From DATMAM01 sp035559995 (lineage in GTDB: Bacteria; Desulfobacterota; Binatia; UBA9968): 64,000 bases of DNA. Both the position numbers and the translations under genes were made by a program. Of this stretch, positions 43,262 through 50,758 are shown one piece after another; position 1 is the stretch's first letter, and each line of letters begins with the position of its first letter. Location: positions 1 through 64,000 of the forward strand of contig DATMAM010000065.1 of the NCBI GenBank assembly GCA_035559995.1, given 5' to 3'. The notes beneath the pieces were generated by a model, which was not told the origin of the DNA, searched no databases, and worked only from the letters and a program-made list of their open reading frames with translations.

Positions 43262-44419
43262 CTACGCCGGCGCGGCGGAACTCTCCGTTGCGAACTCCAG
43301 CGATTCTTTGCTCAGAACCGGTAGTACCTCCTTCGACATCAGCTCGATGCTTTTCATCGCCTGCGGGAATCTCATTCTGCCGAAAACCGGCCGCATCATA
43401 ATTTTGTTGGTTGCCAAAGTCCGGCACTGGTAGAGGATCTGCTCGGTCACATAGTCGGGGTCGCCGACGATGGCGATTCCCTCTTCGAGCAGCCTTTCAT
43501 AAGGCCAGTTCTTGATTTCCATCACGCCGACGTGCTCGGTCTTTTTGTAAGCCGTGGAACGCTCCGAAAAATACTTGTCCGCGAGGTTGCGGCCGTACTT
43601 CGCCGGCGCGCCGCCGAACTCTTCAGCCGGGCCAACGAGCAGGTCTTTTTCCGCTTCCTCCCGGGCCTTGGCGTTGGTCTCCGCGACGTAGATGTCGCGC
43701 GAGACCACGCAATGATCGGGCCCCGGCTGCCAACCGCAGTTCTCGCTCGCGTATCTCCGGTAATAATCAAAGCTCTCTTTGACCTGCAGCGTCGGCGACC
43801 AGGAGGCCGCAAGCCGCACGCGATTTCTCGCGGCCCACTCGATGCTTTCGGCGCTGATCGACGGGATCCACGTTTCGGGAATCGGCCGCTGCAACGGCCG
43901 CGGCAAAAAAGCCACGTAGTCGAGATCCCAATACTTGCCGTGATACTCGAAGGGCTCGTCCGCGGTCCAGCCTTTGACAATGATGTCCCAGCCCTCCTCG
44001 AAGCGCTCGCGCGATTCCGCGGAGGGAATCTGAAACGCCCAGAAATCTCCGCCGCGCGTCATGCCCACGACGAGCCTGCCGTTGGTCAGGTTATCCAGGA
44101 GCGCGAGCTCCTCGCCGAGGCGCACCGGATGGTGCAACGGCAAGCAGTTTCCCATCAGCCCGATTTTCATTCTTTCGGTCAGACCCGCCGTGAGCGCGAC
44201 AAAAAGATTCGGCGAAGGCGAGAGGCCGTTGGCCGCGCGGCTGTGGTGCTCCGGGAAAAAGACGCCGTCGAAGCCGTAGTCTTCGACCCTGCGCAAGAAC
44301 GCCACAACCTCGTCGTAGATCTCTTTTCCGAGCAGCCGGTCATAATCCCTGCCCGCGAGGAGATAAGAGCCGGGAATGCGCTTGGGATAGCCCACGCGCA
44401 GAAAAAGCCAAACCTTCAT
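43262..44419 (-). CDS. Luciferase-like (LLM) flavin-dependent monooxygenase
   Basis: A 385-residue bacterial-luciferase-family TIM-barrel protein: F-F-P-E-H-H-S near residue 57, G-N-C-L-P-L-H-H-P-V-R-L-G-E-E near 91, and G-M-T-R-G-G-D-F near 121 are family motifs. Such enzymes use FMNH2 or F420 and O2 (or hydride) to oxidise or desulfonate substrates, or degrade xenobiotics; substrate unknown. It lies 19 bases after the Pht5-like gene and 39 bases before the dioxygenase gene in one operon; a flavin reductase partner is not evident nearby. Confidence 0.88.
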   Translation of the reverse strand: MKVWLFLRVGYPKRIPGSYLLAGRDYDRLLGKEIYDEVVAFLRRVEDYGFDGVFFPEHHSRAANGLSPSPNLFVALTAGLTERMKIGLMGNCLPLHHPVRLGEELALLDNLTNGRLVVGMTRGGDFWAFQIPSAESRERFEEGWDIIVKGWTADEPFEYHGKYWDLDYVAFLPRPLQRPIPETWIPSISAESIEWAARNRVRLAASWSPTLQVKESFDYYRRYASENCGWQPGPDHCVVSRDIYVAETNAKAREEAEKDLLVGPAEEFGGAPAKYGRNLADKYFSERSTAYKKTEHVGVMEIKNWPYERLLEEGIAIVGDPDYVTEQILYQCRTLATNKIMMRPVFGRMRFPQAMKSIELMSKEVLPVLSKESLEFATESSAAPA

Positions 44420-44438
44420 AGTTCCTCCTTCGCTGAAA

Positions 44439-45443
44439 TCACGTCAGAAGCGGAAAGATCTCGCTGATCGTCGGACGGCGCCCGAGCACCCCATCGGCCT
44501 CCAGATAATCCACGCATTTCTCCACCGTCCTCGCGTGCAGAGCGTTAAGACCGCATTCATTGGGATCGATTCCGAGAATCTCGATCTCGCGCTCGTAGAG
44601 CCGCCGCTCCTCGGGCGTCATATAGCCGGGAGCGAGCTTGGCGGCGCGGTTGAAAGCCTCAACGAGCGCCGCCGGCAGTCCGGGATTTTCGCGCGCTACG
44701 CGGTGCCGAACCGCTAGGCAATGGTACGCCGGATAGATGCGCTCCCTGTTAAACCACGCGACATGGGAGTCGAGATCGCCAACCGGGAACCAGAGGTCGG
44801 AACTCCGCGCCACCATTTGTTCCAGGTCGCCGTAGGGATCGGGCGTTCGGCTTGCGCCGCCTTCCGCGATCCAGTTGAACCAGTGGCCGCCCGCGCCGCC
44901 CGGATAGATCACGGCGTCCAGCTCGCCGGCGCTCAAGCGCGCAATCAGATCCGCAGCTTTAAAACCGCCTCGCTCCCGGAGATACCGCCACTCGCCGCCG
45001 ATCGCGCCGTCGCTGCCCAAAGGCTCGGCCGCAACCCACGACACGTCGCTTCTCTCGATCCCGTGGTGATCTGCAAGGAGGCCGCGCAAGTACACGCTCG
45101 TCGCGCCAAGGACCCTCCCTTGGCCGATCGCTCGTCCTTTGAGAGCGCCGGGCGTATCGCCGCGGCGCATCACAAACTTTCGCTGCACCATCCCGCGCGT
45201 AACAAAGACGGGGAGGGCGGCAAGTTCTTTTTCCGTGCCGCGGGCAACGCGCACGATATAGTCCGTGAGGACCTGCTCGGCGCCCGCGTACCGCTCTTCC
45301 ACTTCGCCGCGCAGTCGCCGCGATGTGCGCTGGTCGAAAGCCGAGGCCTCGAACCGGACATCGTAGCCGTCCACCGTGACGGCGCCGGAAAACAGCGCGC
45401 GGGTCCAAACGCAGTCGGGAACCTGGAGGGTCAAGCTCGCCAT
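44439..45443 (-). CDS. Pht5-like protein (4,5-dihydroxyphthalate decarboxylase family/SBP fold)
   Basis: A roughly 334-residue protein resembling Pht5 of phthalate catabolism: V-F-V-T-R-G-M-V-Q-R in place of the family 'fPsR.FRH' region, G-R-V-L-G-A-T-S-V-Y-L-R-G-L-L, W-F-N-R-E-R-I-Y-P-A-Y-H, and A-L-V-E-A-F. No signal peptide is seen, so it is probably cytoplasmic like the enzyme rather than a transport receptor, although the fold is that of binding proteins. The ATG at 45443 shares one base with the VOC gene stop (TGATG); a GTG at 45446 is also possible. Paralogue at 45832-46818. Confidence 0.7.
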   Translation of the reverse strand: MASLTLQVPDCVWTRALFSGAVTVDGYDVRFEASAFDQRTSRRLRGEVEERYAGAEQVLTDYIVRVARGTEKELAALPVFVTRGMVQRKFVMRRGDTPGALKGRAIGQGRVLGATSVYLRGLLADHHGIERSDVSWVAAEPLGSDGAIGGEWRYLRERGGFKAADLIARLSAGELDAVIYPGGAGGHWFNWIAEGGASRTPDPYGDLEQMVARSSDLWFPVGDLDSHVAWFNRERIYPAYHCLAVRHRVARENPGLPAALVEAFNRAAKLAPGYMTPEERRLYEREIEILGIDPNECGLNALHARTVEKCVDYLEADGVLGRRPTISEIFPLLT

Positions 45444-45835
45444 CACACGTTCCCTTCCTTCGCCTGGTAGATCTGCAACACGTTTCCCTCTAAATCGGCG
45501 ACAAAAGCGACCCAGCCGTGGGGAACCTCGGTGACCTCGTGCACGACGGCCACGCCGCGGCTCCGGTAGAGTTCGACGAGCTCGTGAATCCCCGCCACCT
45601 GAAAGCTCGGGACGAAGCCGACGCGCCCGCGCGGCTCCTGCGACGCGCGGCCGTCCTTGTGCAAAACGAGCGGCGGGCCCGAGGTGGCGAATTCAAAATT
45701 GGTTCCCTCGACGCCGCCGAGCGGCCGAAAACCGAGCACGTCGCGGTAGTAGACGATCGCGTCGTCGAGATTCTCCACGTACACCAAAAGCCGCCGGGCG
45801 TTGAACAGAAGCGGTGCCGCGGGGTCCGATCTCAT
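45443..45835 (-). CDS. VOC family protein (glyoxalase/dioxygenase fold)
   Basis: A 130-residue vicinal-oxygen-chelate protein with one beta-alpha-beta-beta-beta module pair (F-N-A-R-R-L-L-V-Y-V-E-N-L-D-D and V-A-F-V-A-D-L-E-G-N-V-L-Q-I-Y). It could be an extradiol-type dioxygenase, a glyoxalase or a hydroxyacid isomerase. It overlaps its neighbours on both sides by 1-4 bases, so it is translationally coupled to the two Pht5-like genes and should act in the same step sequence. Confidence 0.85.
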   Translation of the reverse strand: MRSDPAAPLLFNARRLLVYVENLDDAIVYYRDVLGFRPLGGVEGTNFEFATSGPPLVLHKDGRASQEPRGRVGFVPSFQVAGIHELVELYRSRGVAVVHEVTEVPHGWVAFVADLEGNVLQIYQAKEGNV

Positions 45836-46818
45836 AATGCAGCCGAGTAAGGAAAAATCTCTTTCAGCGTGAAGCGGCGCCGAAGAAGACCGTCGGCCTG
45901 AAGATACTCCATCAGTTTCTCGACCGTGCTCTTTTGAACTTCCCCCAACTCGTGCCGATAGGGATCAAAGGCCAGTAGAGAGCGCTCCTTGTCGAGCAGG
46001 CCGCGCTCCACAAAACCGAGCCGCGACTCGCTGACCCTCCAGGCCCGCGCGAAGGCGTCCACCAGCGATTCGGCCAGCCCGTGGTTTTGCTCAACGACGT
46101 CCGCTCTCAACTGAAGCGCGTGCACGACCGGATAGATCCCTGTCCGGCGAAACCACGCCGCGATCTCGCCCGTATCCCCAAGCGGCTCGTACAAATCCGG
46201 GAAACGCTTCAAAGTGGCGCCGATCATCTTGTCCCCGCCGAAGAGCGAGTAAAAGCCGTGCCCTCCGGGATGGATCAAGCCGTCGCACTCGCCGCGGCTG
46301 AGCATCTCGGCCGCGCTCACCACCGCCTCAAAGCCTTCCGGCTTTCCCAGCCTGCCCTTGAGCCAGGTCGCGTCGGCGTCCTCCTCGCTCCCGTGAATCG
46401 CGTACCAATGCACGCTCTCGCGTCGAATACCAAACCCCTCGGCCAGAAGACCGCGCACATAAACGCCTCCCGGCGTTAGCACGCGCGGCAAGAGAACCTT
46501 TTTGCCGCTGAGGGCCGCCACGGGCGGCCCAGCGCGGCGCATGAGCAGGGTTCGGTGGCGGAACCCGCCCAGCATAAAAATCGGCAAGGCGACTTTGTTT
46601 ACGCCGGCGCCGCTCTGCTTTTCGATCAGATAGTCGGTCAACGTGCCGTCGGAGCCGTCCCACTTCCCGTCGCGGACTCCGTGCAGGCGCTCCGGCAGGT
46701 CGGCTTCGCTGTGGAACTCGACCGGAAAGCCTTCGACGCGGACGGTTCCGTCGAGGAGCGCGCGCGTCCATAGATTGTCGCCGATCGCGATCCGAATCGC
46801 CTTCGTTTCCCGGCTCAT
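45832..46818 (-). CDS. Pht5-like protein (4,5-dihydroxyphthalate decarboxylase family/SBP fold)
   Basis: A 328-residue paralogue of the protein at 44439-45443. It starts M-S-R-E-T-K-A-I without a signal peptide, and has G-F-R-H-R-T-L-L, G-V-Y-V-R-G-L-L-A-E-G-F, W-F-R-R-T-G-I-Y-P-V-V-H, and A-D-G-L-L-R-R-R at the C-terminus. The G-F-R-H-R segment is closer to authentic Pht5 than in its paralogue. It overlaps gntR upstream and the VOC gene downstream by four bases each (ATGA), so it is tightly coupled to the regulator. Confidence 0.72.
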   Translation of the reverse strand: MSRETKAIRIAIGDNLWTRALLDGTVRVEGFPVEFHSEADLPERLHGVRDGKWDGSDGTLTDYLIEKQSGAGVNKVALPIFMLGGFRHRTLLMRRAGPPVAALSGKKVLLPRVLTPGGVYVRGLLAEGFGIRRESVHWYAIHGSEEDADATWLKGRLGKPEGFEAVVSAAEMLSRGECDGLIHPGGHGFYSLFGGDKMIGATLKRFPDLYEPLGDTGEIAAWFRRTGIYPVVHALQLRADVVEQNHGLAESLVDAFARAWRVSESRLGFVERGLLDKERSLLAFDPYRHELGEVQKSTVEKLMEYLQADGLLRRRFTLKEIFPYSAAL

Positions 46819-47525
46819 GGCAACGGGCTCGAGCGTTGTTGCCCTTTGAGCCGCGCGTAGGGTTCGATGAAATACTGCCGCAGCATGTCCCGTCCGAGCT
46901 CCATGATCTTGAGCCTGAGGCGCTCCGCCTCGCGCTCATCCTTCTTGCGAAACGCCCGGTAGATCCCCTCATAGCAGCGGCTCACCTCCCCCATGTACCC
47001 GGGCACCGAAACGTGAAAGACCCGGTAGCGCGCGCTCGGATACGACATGACCTCGAGCAGATGCGCCAACCTTGGCGAGAAGCTCCTCTCGATGATGAAT
47101 CGCTCCAGCTCCGCGCGGGCGTCGAGAAAGCCGTGGCGGTCGTTTTCACCCGCCGCCGCCTTGAGCTTCTCGACCAGCTCTCCCATGCGGCTGAGATCCT
47201 CGCTCCTCATCCTCTGGCACGCGAGCCGCACGGCCAGGCCGAGCAAGTGGCCGTGAATCAAGTACAGCTCGTCGGCTTCCTCGGGGGTGATGTCCGCCAC
47301 CACCATGCCGCGCTTGCCGCCCTGCTTGACCAAACCGTCGCGCTCGAGAATGCGCAGGGCTTCCCTCACCGGAGAGCGGCTGATTCCCAGCTCCTGGCAA
47401 ACGGCCAGCTCGCTGATCCGCTGATTGGGCCTCAGCCGGTCCGAGAGAATTTCGCGCGTAAGATAGGCGACGGCCTTTTCCACGAGGTTCTCTTTCTGCC
47501 GCCGCGCCGGTCGGGTTTTTGCCAT
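46815..47525 (-). CDS. GntR/FCD family transcriptional regulator
   Basis: A 236-residue regulator. Residues about 15-85 form the winged helix (I-S-E-L-A-V-C-Q-E-L-G-I-S, then S-P-V-R-E-A-L-R-I-L), and the C-terminal half is the all-helical FCD ligand domain that binds small carboxylates with metal. It leads an operon with Pht5-like, VOC, Pht5-like, LLM, gentisate dioxygenase and binding protein genes, and its promoter region carries a palindrome of GntR type, so it is probably autoregulated and also controls the divergent operon. No strong ribosome binding site before the ATG. Confidence 0.9.
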   Translation of the reverse strand: MAKTRPARRQKENLVEKAVAYLTREILSDRLRPNQRISELAVCQELGISRSPVREALRILERDGLVKQGGKRGMVVADITPEEADELYLIHGHLLGLAVRLACQRMRSEDLSRMGELVEKLKAAAGENDRHGFLDARAELERFIIERSFSPRLAHLLEVMSYPSARYRVFHVSVPGYMGEVSRCYEGIYRAFRKKDEREAERLRLKIMELGRDMLRQYFIEPYARLKGQQRSSPLP

Positions 47526-47553
47526 CGTCTTGACTCGAACTCAAGTCTACATT

Positions 47554-47565
47554 ATTGTCGACAAT
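47554..47565. promoter_or_regulatory. GntR-type operator palindrome
   Basis: ATTGTCGACAAT is a perfect 12-base palindrome of the TTGT...ACAA form recognised by FadR/GntR regulators. It overlaps the -10 box of the candidate gntR promoter by three bases. Confidence 0.55.
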
Positions 47566-47592
47566 TTAGTCGATCCTGCTAAATCCTGTCAA
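47563..47592 (-). promoter_or_regulatory. Candidate promoter of the gntR operon
   Basis: On the minus strand TTGACA (47592-47587) and TAAATT (47568-47563) are 18 bases apart; the operator begins inside the -10 box, as expected for self-repression. Confidence 0.5.
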
Positions 47593-47619
47593 CCCGTTTC
47601 CGGCAAGGGAGCCGCTCGA

Positions 47620-47649
47620 TTGACAGCGGCTCTCGGGCCGACCTATAGT
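47620..47649 (+). promoter_or_regulatory. Candidate promoter of the TPP-enzyme operon
   Basis: TTGACA (47620-47625) and TATAGT (47644-47649) are 18 bases apart on the plus strand. The start codon at 47673 is about 17 bases beyond the expected transcription start, which fits the missing ribosome binding site. Confidence 0.5.
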
Positions 47650-47672
47650 TCGGCCGACTTTCGCCGATCGCT

Positions 47673-48185
47673 GTGGAAAAGGACGTCATCGCCACCGTCA
47701 TCGCGACGCTGAAAGACGAAGGGATCGATCTCGTCGTCACGCTTCCCGAAGAGCCAACGACCCCGCTCGTCGAAGAGATCAGGCGCGATCCCTACTTCAC
47801 GAGCATCACCGTCGCGGCCGAAGGCCACGGGATTTCTCTGTGCGCGGGGGCGTCGCTCGGCGGGCGGAGGTGCGTCTTTGTCACCGGAACCGCCGGCCTC
47901 CTCGTCGGCGCGTGGGCGCTCGCCCAGATGGGCGTGCTTTACGGCATCCCGTTGCTCATTCTCGCGTCCTACCGCGGCGATCTCAGCGACCGTAGCGGCA
48001 TATCCGGCGCCCAGCTCTTTATGTTCCAGCAGGTCGGGGAGCCGCTCCTCAAGGCGCTCCGCATTCCCTATCGCGTGCTTGACCGAAAGAGCGATCTCGA
48101 CCGGCAGATCAAAGACGCGCATTCGGCCTGCCGCGAATATGGCACACCGGTTGTCCTGCTCCTCACGGGGGATGTGTTATGGTGA
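47673..48185 (+). CDS. TPP-dependent decarboxylase, alpha (N-terminal) subunit
   Basis: A 170-residue protein like the N-terminal Pyr domain of sulfopyruvate or phosphonopyruvate decarboxylases (ComD). E50 in A-E-G-H is the glutamate that activates thiamine diphosphate, and C-A-G-A-S-L-G-G follows. It needs the partner subunit encoded in the next gene, with which it overlaps by seven bases. Start GTG at 47673 without a Shine-Dalgarno, on a short leader. Substrate is a 2-oxo acid with a polar group, but not further known. Confidence 0.8.
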   Translation: MEKDVIATVIATLKDEGIDLVVTLPEEPTTPLVEEIRRDPYFTSITVAAEGHGISLCAGASLGGRRCVFVTGTAGLLVGAWALAQMGVLYGIPLLILASYRGDLSDRSGISGAQLFMFQQVGEPLLKALRIPYRVLDRKSDLDRQIKDAHSACREYGTPVVLLLTGDVLW

Positions 48186-48781
48186 AGCGCTTCGACTGCC
48201 TGAAACTTCTGCTCTCCTGGGTGGACGAAGACATGCTCACGGTGACCAGCCGCGGCGGCAACGCGCGCGAGTGGGCGCATCTGTGGCGGCGCGGCGCCAA
48301 CTTTCACAGCCTCAACATGGGGACCTGTTTGCCGTTCGCGCTCGGGCTGAGTCTCGCTTTTCCCCGGCGCAAAGTGATCGCGATCGATTCCGACGGGAGC
48401 CTGCTCCTCGACACGAGCGCTCTGGTCACGTTGGCGGATGTGAACCCGCCGAACCTGCTCGTGCTGGTGTTCGACAACGAGTCCTATGCCGACATGGGAC
48501 CGACCGCGACGGCCCGGGGCGCCGATCTCGCCAAGATGGCGGCCGCCGCCGGCGTCAAGAAAACCGCGACGATCACCACGACCGAGGAGTTTGCGACGCG
48601 CGTAAAGCAAGCGCTCGGCGCGCCGGAACTTGCTTTGTTCGTGATCAAAGTCCGACCGGGAAGGGAGCGGGTGCGCGTCGAGTCGCGCCTGATTCACGGG
48701 CGGCCCATGCTGGAGAACTTTATCGCCGCGCTCCATCGCCTTCCCGATTATCGGGGGAAAGCGACGCTCAGCAAGGACTGA
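48179..48781 (+). CDS. TPP-dependent decarboxylase, beta (C-terminal) subunit
   Basis: A 200-residue PP domain of a split TPP enzyme (ComE-like). The cofactor motif is D72-G73 in I-D-S-D-G-S followed by N100 (F-D-N-E-S-Y) after the usual spacing, which binds the diphosphate with a metal ion. N-terminal L-N-M-G-T-C-L is the substrate-facing segment. It overlaps the alpha gene. Split enzymes of this layout occur in coenzyme M and phosphonate metabolism; no coenzyme M genes are nearby. Confidence 0.82.
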   Translation: MVKRFDCLKLLLSWVDEDMLTVTSRGGNAREWAHLWRRGANFHSLNMGTCLPFALGLSLAFPRRKVIAIDSDGSLLLDTSALVTLADVNPPNLLVLVFDNESYADMGPTATARGADLAKMAAAAGVKKTATITTTEEFATRVKQALGAPELALFVIKVRPGRERVRVESRLIHGRPMLENFIAALHRLPDYRGKATLSKD

Positions 48782-48805
48782 GAAAGCGTTTCGCTGCGAC
48801 CCTTT

Positions 48806-49792
48806 ATGCCCCTTGCCAAGATCAAACTCCTCACTAGCTCGATCTCGCACATGCCGCTTCATTTTGTGTTTCGCGACTCGGGCGTCGCCCAAAAGCACGG
48901 CTTCGAGCTCGAGGTCGACACCGCCAAGGTGCCGCAAGCCGGCAAGAGCGCCCGGACGATCGCGGAGAGGGCGGCGCTGCTTCTCGCCGGAGAATATCAA
49001 TTTTTGAGCGGCCTCCATCACGAGCCCTACCTCTACCGCGCGCGCGGCGACAAGAGACTGGTTTTTCTCGCCCAGACGCAAAACGAGTGGGACGATCGCT
49101 TGATCGTGCGGCCGGAAATCACCGAGCCGCGGCAGCTCGAAGGAAGGCGGATTCTTACCGGCCCCGCGCCGTGCGTGAGCGGAAATCTTCGCCGCGCTCT
49201 TGAACGCGCCGGCGTCGACGCTTCCAAGGTCGAGTTCGTCTTCTCCGCGCGCGAGGGCGAGGGCCCCGAATCGCGGCTTGCGGTCGGCCGCACGAGCATC
49301 GACCGCGTTCGCCGGCGCGACGTCGACGCCGCCAATGTGGACATCCCGTTTGACCTGATCGCGAAAAGGGAAGGGCTGAACGCGCTCGAGCTGCCGGCGC
49401 TCCCGGTCATTCACAACACCACCATCTGCGCCAGCACGGATTTTGTGAAGCAAAACGAGGAGACCGTTTTGGCCTTTCTCAAAGCCCTGATTGAAGCGAT
49501 TCATTTCTTCAAGACTGAGAAAGAGAAAAGCTGCGCGATTCTGGCGCGGGAGCTCGCGCCCTTGATCGCGCTCGGAGCGGAGGAGGAAGTCGAGTATTTA
49601 CACGCCGCGTGGCGCCGCCTCCTGTGCGCGAAGCCCTACCCGGACCCGTTAGCCGTCTGGAACCTTTACGACCTCGATGTCGCTCACGATCCGACGGCGA
49701 AGGCCGTGGCTCCGCTGGAAACCTGGGATCTGCACTACGTTCGCGCGATCGACGACAGCGGCTTTATCGACGCGCTTTACGCGCAGCCCTGA
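48806..49792 (+). CDS. SBP-fold protein without signal peptide
   Basis: A 328-residue protein with periplasmic-binding fold (I-K-L-L-T-S-S-I at the start, H-F-V-F-R-D-S-G-V, and a late A-F-L-K-A-L-I-E-A-I-H-F-F), weakly similar in layout to the NMT1-like proteins. The N-terminus M-P-L-A-K-I is not a signal sequence, so the protein would stay in the cytoplasm or use an unrecognised route. It lies in the operon between the TPP enzyme and Dpp-type permeases. It could be a transporter receptor missing its signal by misassigned start, or a Pht5-like enzyme. Confidence 0.6.
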   Translation: MPLAKIKLLTSSISHMPLHFVFRDSGVAQKHGFELEVDTAKVPQAGKSARTIAERAALLLAGEYQFLSGLHHEPYLYRARGDKRLVFLAQTQNEWDDRLIVRPEITEPRQLEGRRILTGPAPCVSGNLRRALERAGVDASKVEFVFSAREGEGPESRLAVGRTSIDRVRRRDVDAANVDIPFDLIAKREGLNALELPALPVIHNTTICASTDFVKQNEETVLAFLKALIEAIHFFKTEKEKSCAILARELAPLIALGAEEEVEYLHAAWRRLLCAKPYPDPLAVWNLYDLDVAHDPTAKAVAPLETWDLHYVRAIDDSGFIDALYAQP

Positions 49793-49799
49793 AGCTCGG

Positions 49800-50747
49800 A
49801 TGTTTCTTTACGTCCTGAGGCGCCTCTTTCATCTCGTCCCGGTCTTGCTCTTCGTCTCGCTGATCGTCTTTTTGATCGTCCACCTCATTCCCGGCGATCC
49901 CGTCGATGCCATGCTCGGCGAGCAGCGCTACGACCGCGAGCAGTACGAGATCGTGCGCCGGAAGATGGGCTTGGATAAGCCGCTCTACGCGCAATACGCG
50001 GGCTGGCTCGGGCGCGTTCTCCAGGGCGATTTCGGCGAGTCGATCCGTAACCAGAGGCCGGTCCTGGACGCGGTGATCGAGCGCTACCCGGCGACGATTT
50101 ATCTCGCCATGGCCGCGCTTCTCATCGGCATCTCGATCGCGATTCCCGCAGGGACCGTCGCCGCCGTGCGGCAGAACACGCTTTGGGACTACTCGGCGAT
50201 GAGCTTTGCGTTGTTCGGCATCGCCGTGCCGAATTTCTGGCTCGCGCTCCTCCTGATCCTGGGCTTGGGGCTTTATCTCGGCTGGTTTCCGACGTTGGGC
50301 TATACGGATCCGACGACAAATTTTGCCCTCTTCTTGCACCATCTCGCCCTTCCGGCTCTGGTTTTGGGCACCGATATGGCTTCCGCGGTGACACGCTACG
50401 TCAGAGCCGAAATGCTCGAGCAGCTCAGGCTCGATTACGTGCGCACCGCCAGAGCCAAGGGCCTGCCGCGCCGGCTCGTGATTTACAAGCACACGCTGCG
50501 AAATTCGCTCATCGCCGCCACCACCGTGATCGGGCTCCATGTCGGCCGCCTGCTCGGGGGCTCCACGGTGGTGGAGATGATTTTCGCCTGGCCCGGAGTG
50601 GCGCGGCTTGTTCTGGACGCCGTCTATTCGCGCGATTATCCGCTGCTTCAAGGCGCCGTGTTGTTTCTCGCGTGCACGTACGTGTGCGTGAACCTGATCG
50701 TCGATCTGCTGTACAAGTGGCTCGATCCGCGGATCGCAGTTCAATAG
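49800..50747 (+). CDS. ABC permease, DppB type
   Basis: A 315-residue inner-membrane protein with about six hydrophobic helices. The N-terminal M-F-L-Y-V-L-R-R-L-F, L-I-P-G-D-P and the G-L-D-K-P-L segments are conserved in OppB/DppB-type permeases; T-A-R-A-K-G-L-P near residue 215 is the EAA loop contacting the ATPase. It forms a heterodimer with the next gene product. The ATG at 49800 is chosen because the preceding frame (from 49677) belongs to the previous gene. Confidence 0.9.
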   Translation: MFLYVLRRLFHLVPVLLFVSLIVFLIVHLIPGDPVDAMLGEQRYDREQYEIVRRKMGLDKPLYAQYAGWLGRVLQGDFGESIRNQRPVLDAVIERYPATIYLAMAALLIGISIAIPAGTVAAVRQNTLWDYSAMSFALFGIAVPNFWLALLLILGLGLYLGWFPTLGYTDPTTNFALFLHHLALPALVLGTDMASAVTRYVRAEMLEQLRLDYVRTARAKGLPRRLVIYKHTLRNSLIAATTVIGLHVGRLLGGSTVVEMIFAWPGVARLVLDAVYSRDYPLLQGAVLFLACTYVCVNLIVDLLYKWLDPRIAVQ

Positions 50748-50758
50748 GAGCCATCGCC

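Noticed and set aside
47673..48781. Coenzyme M biosynthesis (comDE)
   Set aside because: The TPP subunits are ComDE-like but none of comA, comB or comC is nearby, so a specific pathway name is not supported.
48068..49504. 478-residue minus-strand open frame
   Set aside because: Antisense of the TPP beta subunit and the SBP-like gene; composition is shadow-like and the sense genes have clear motifs.
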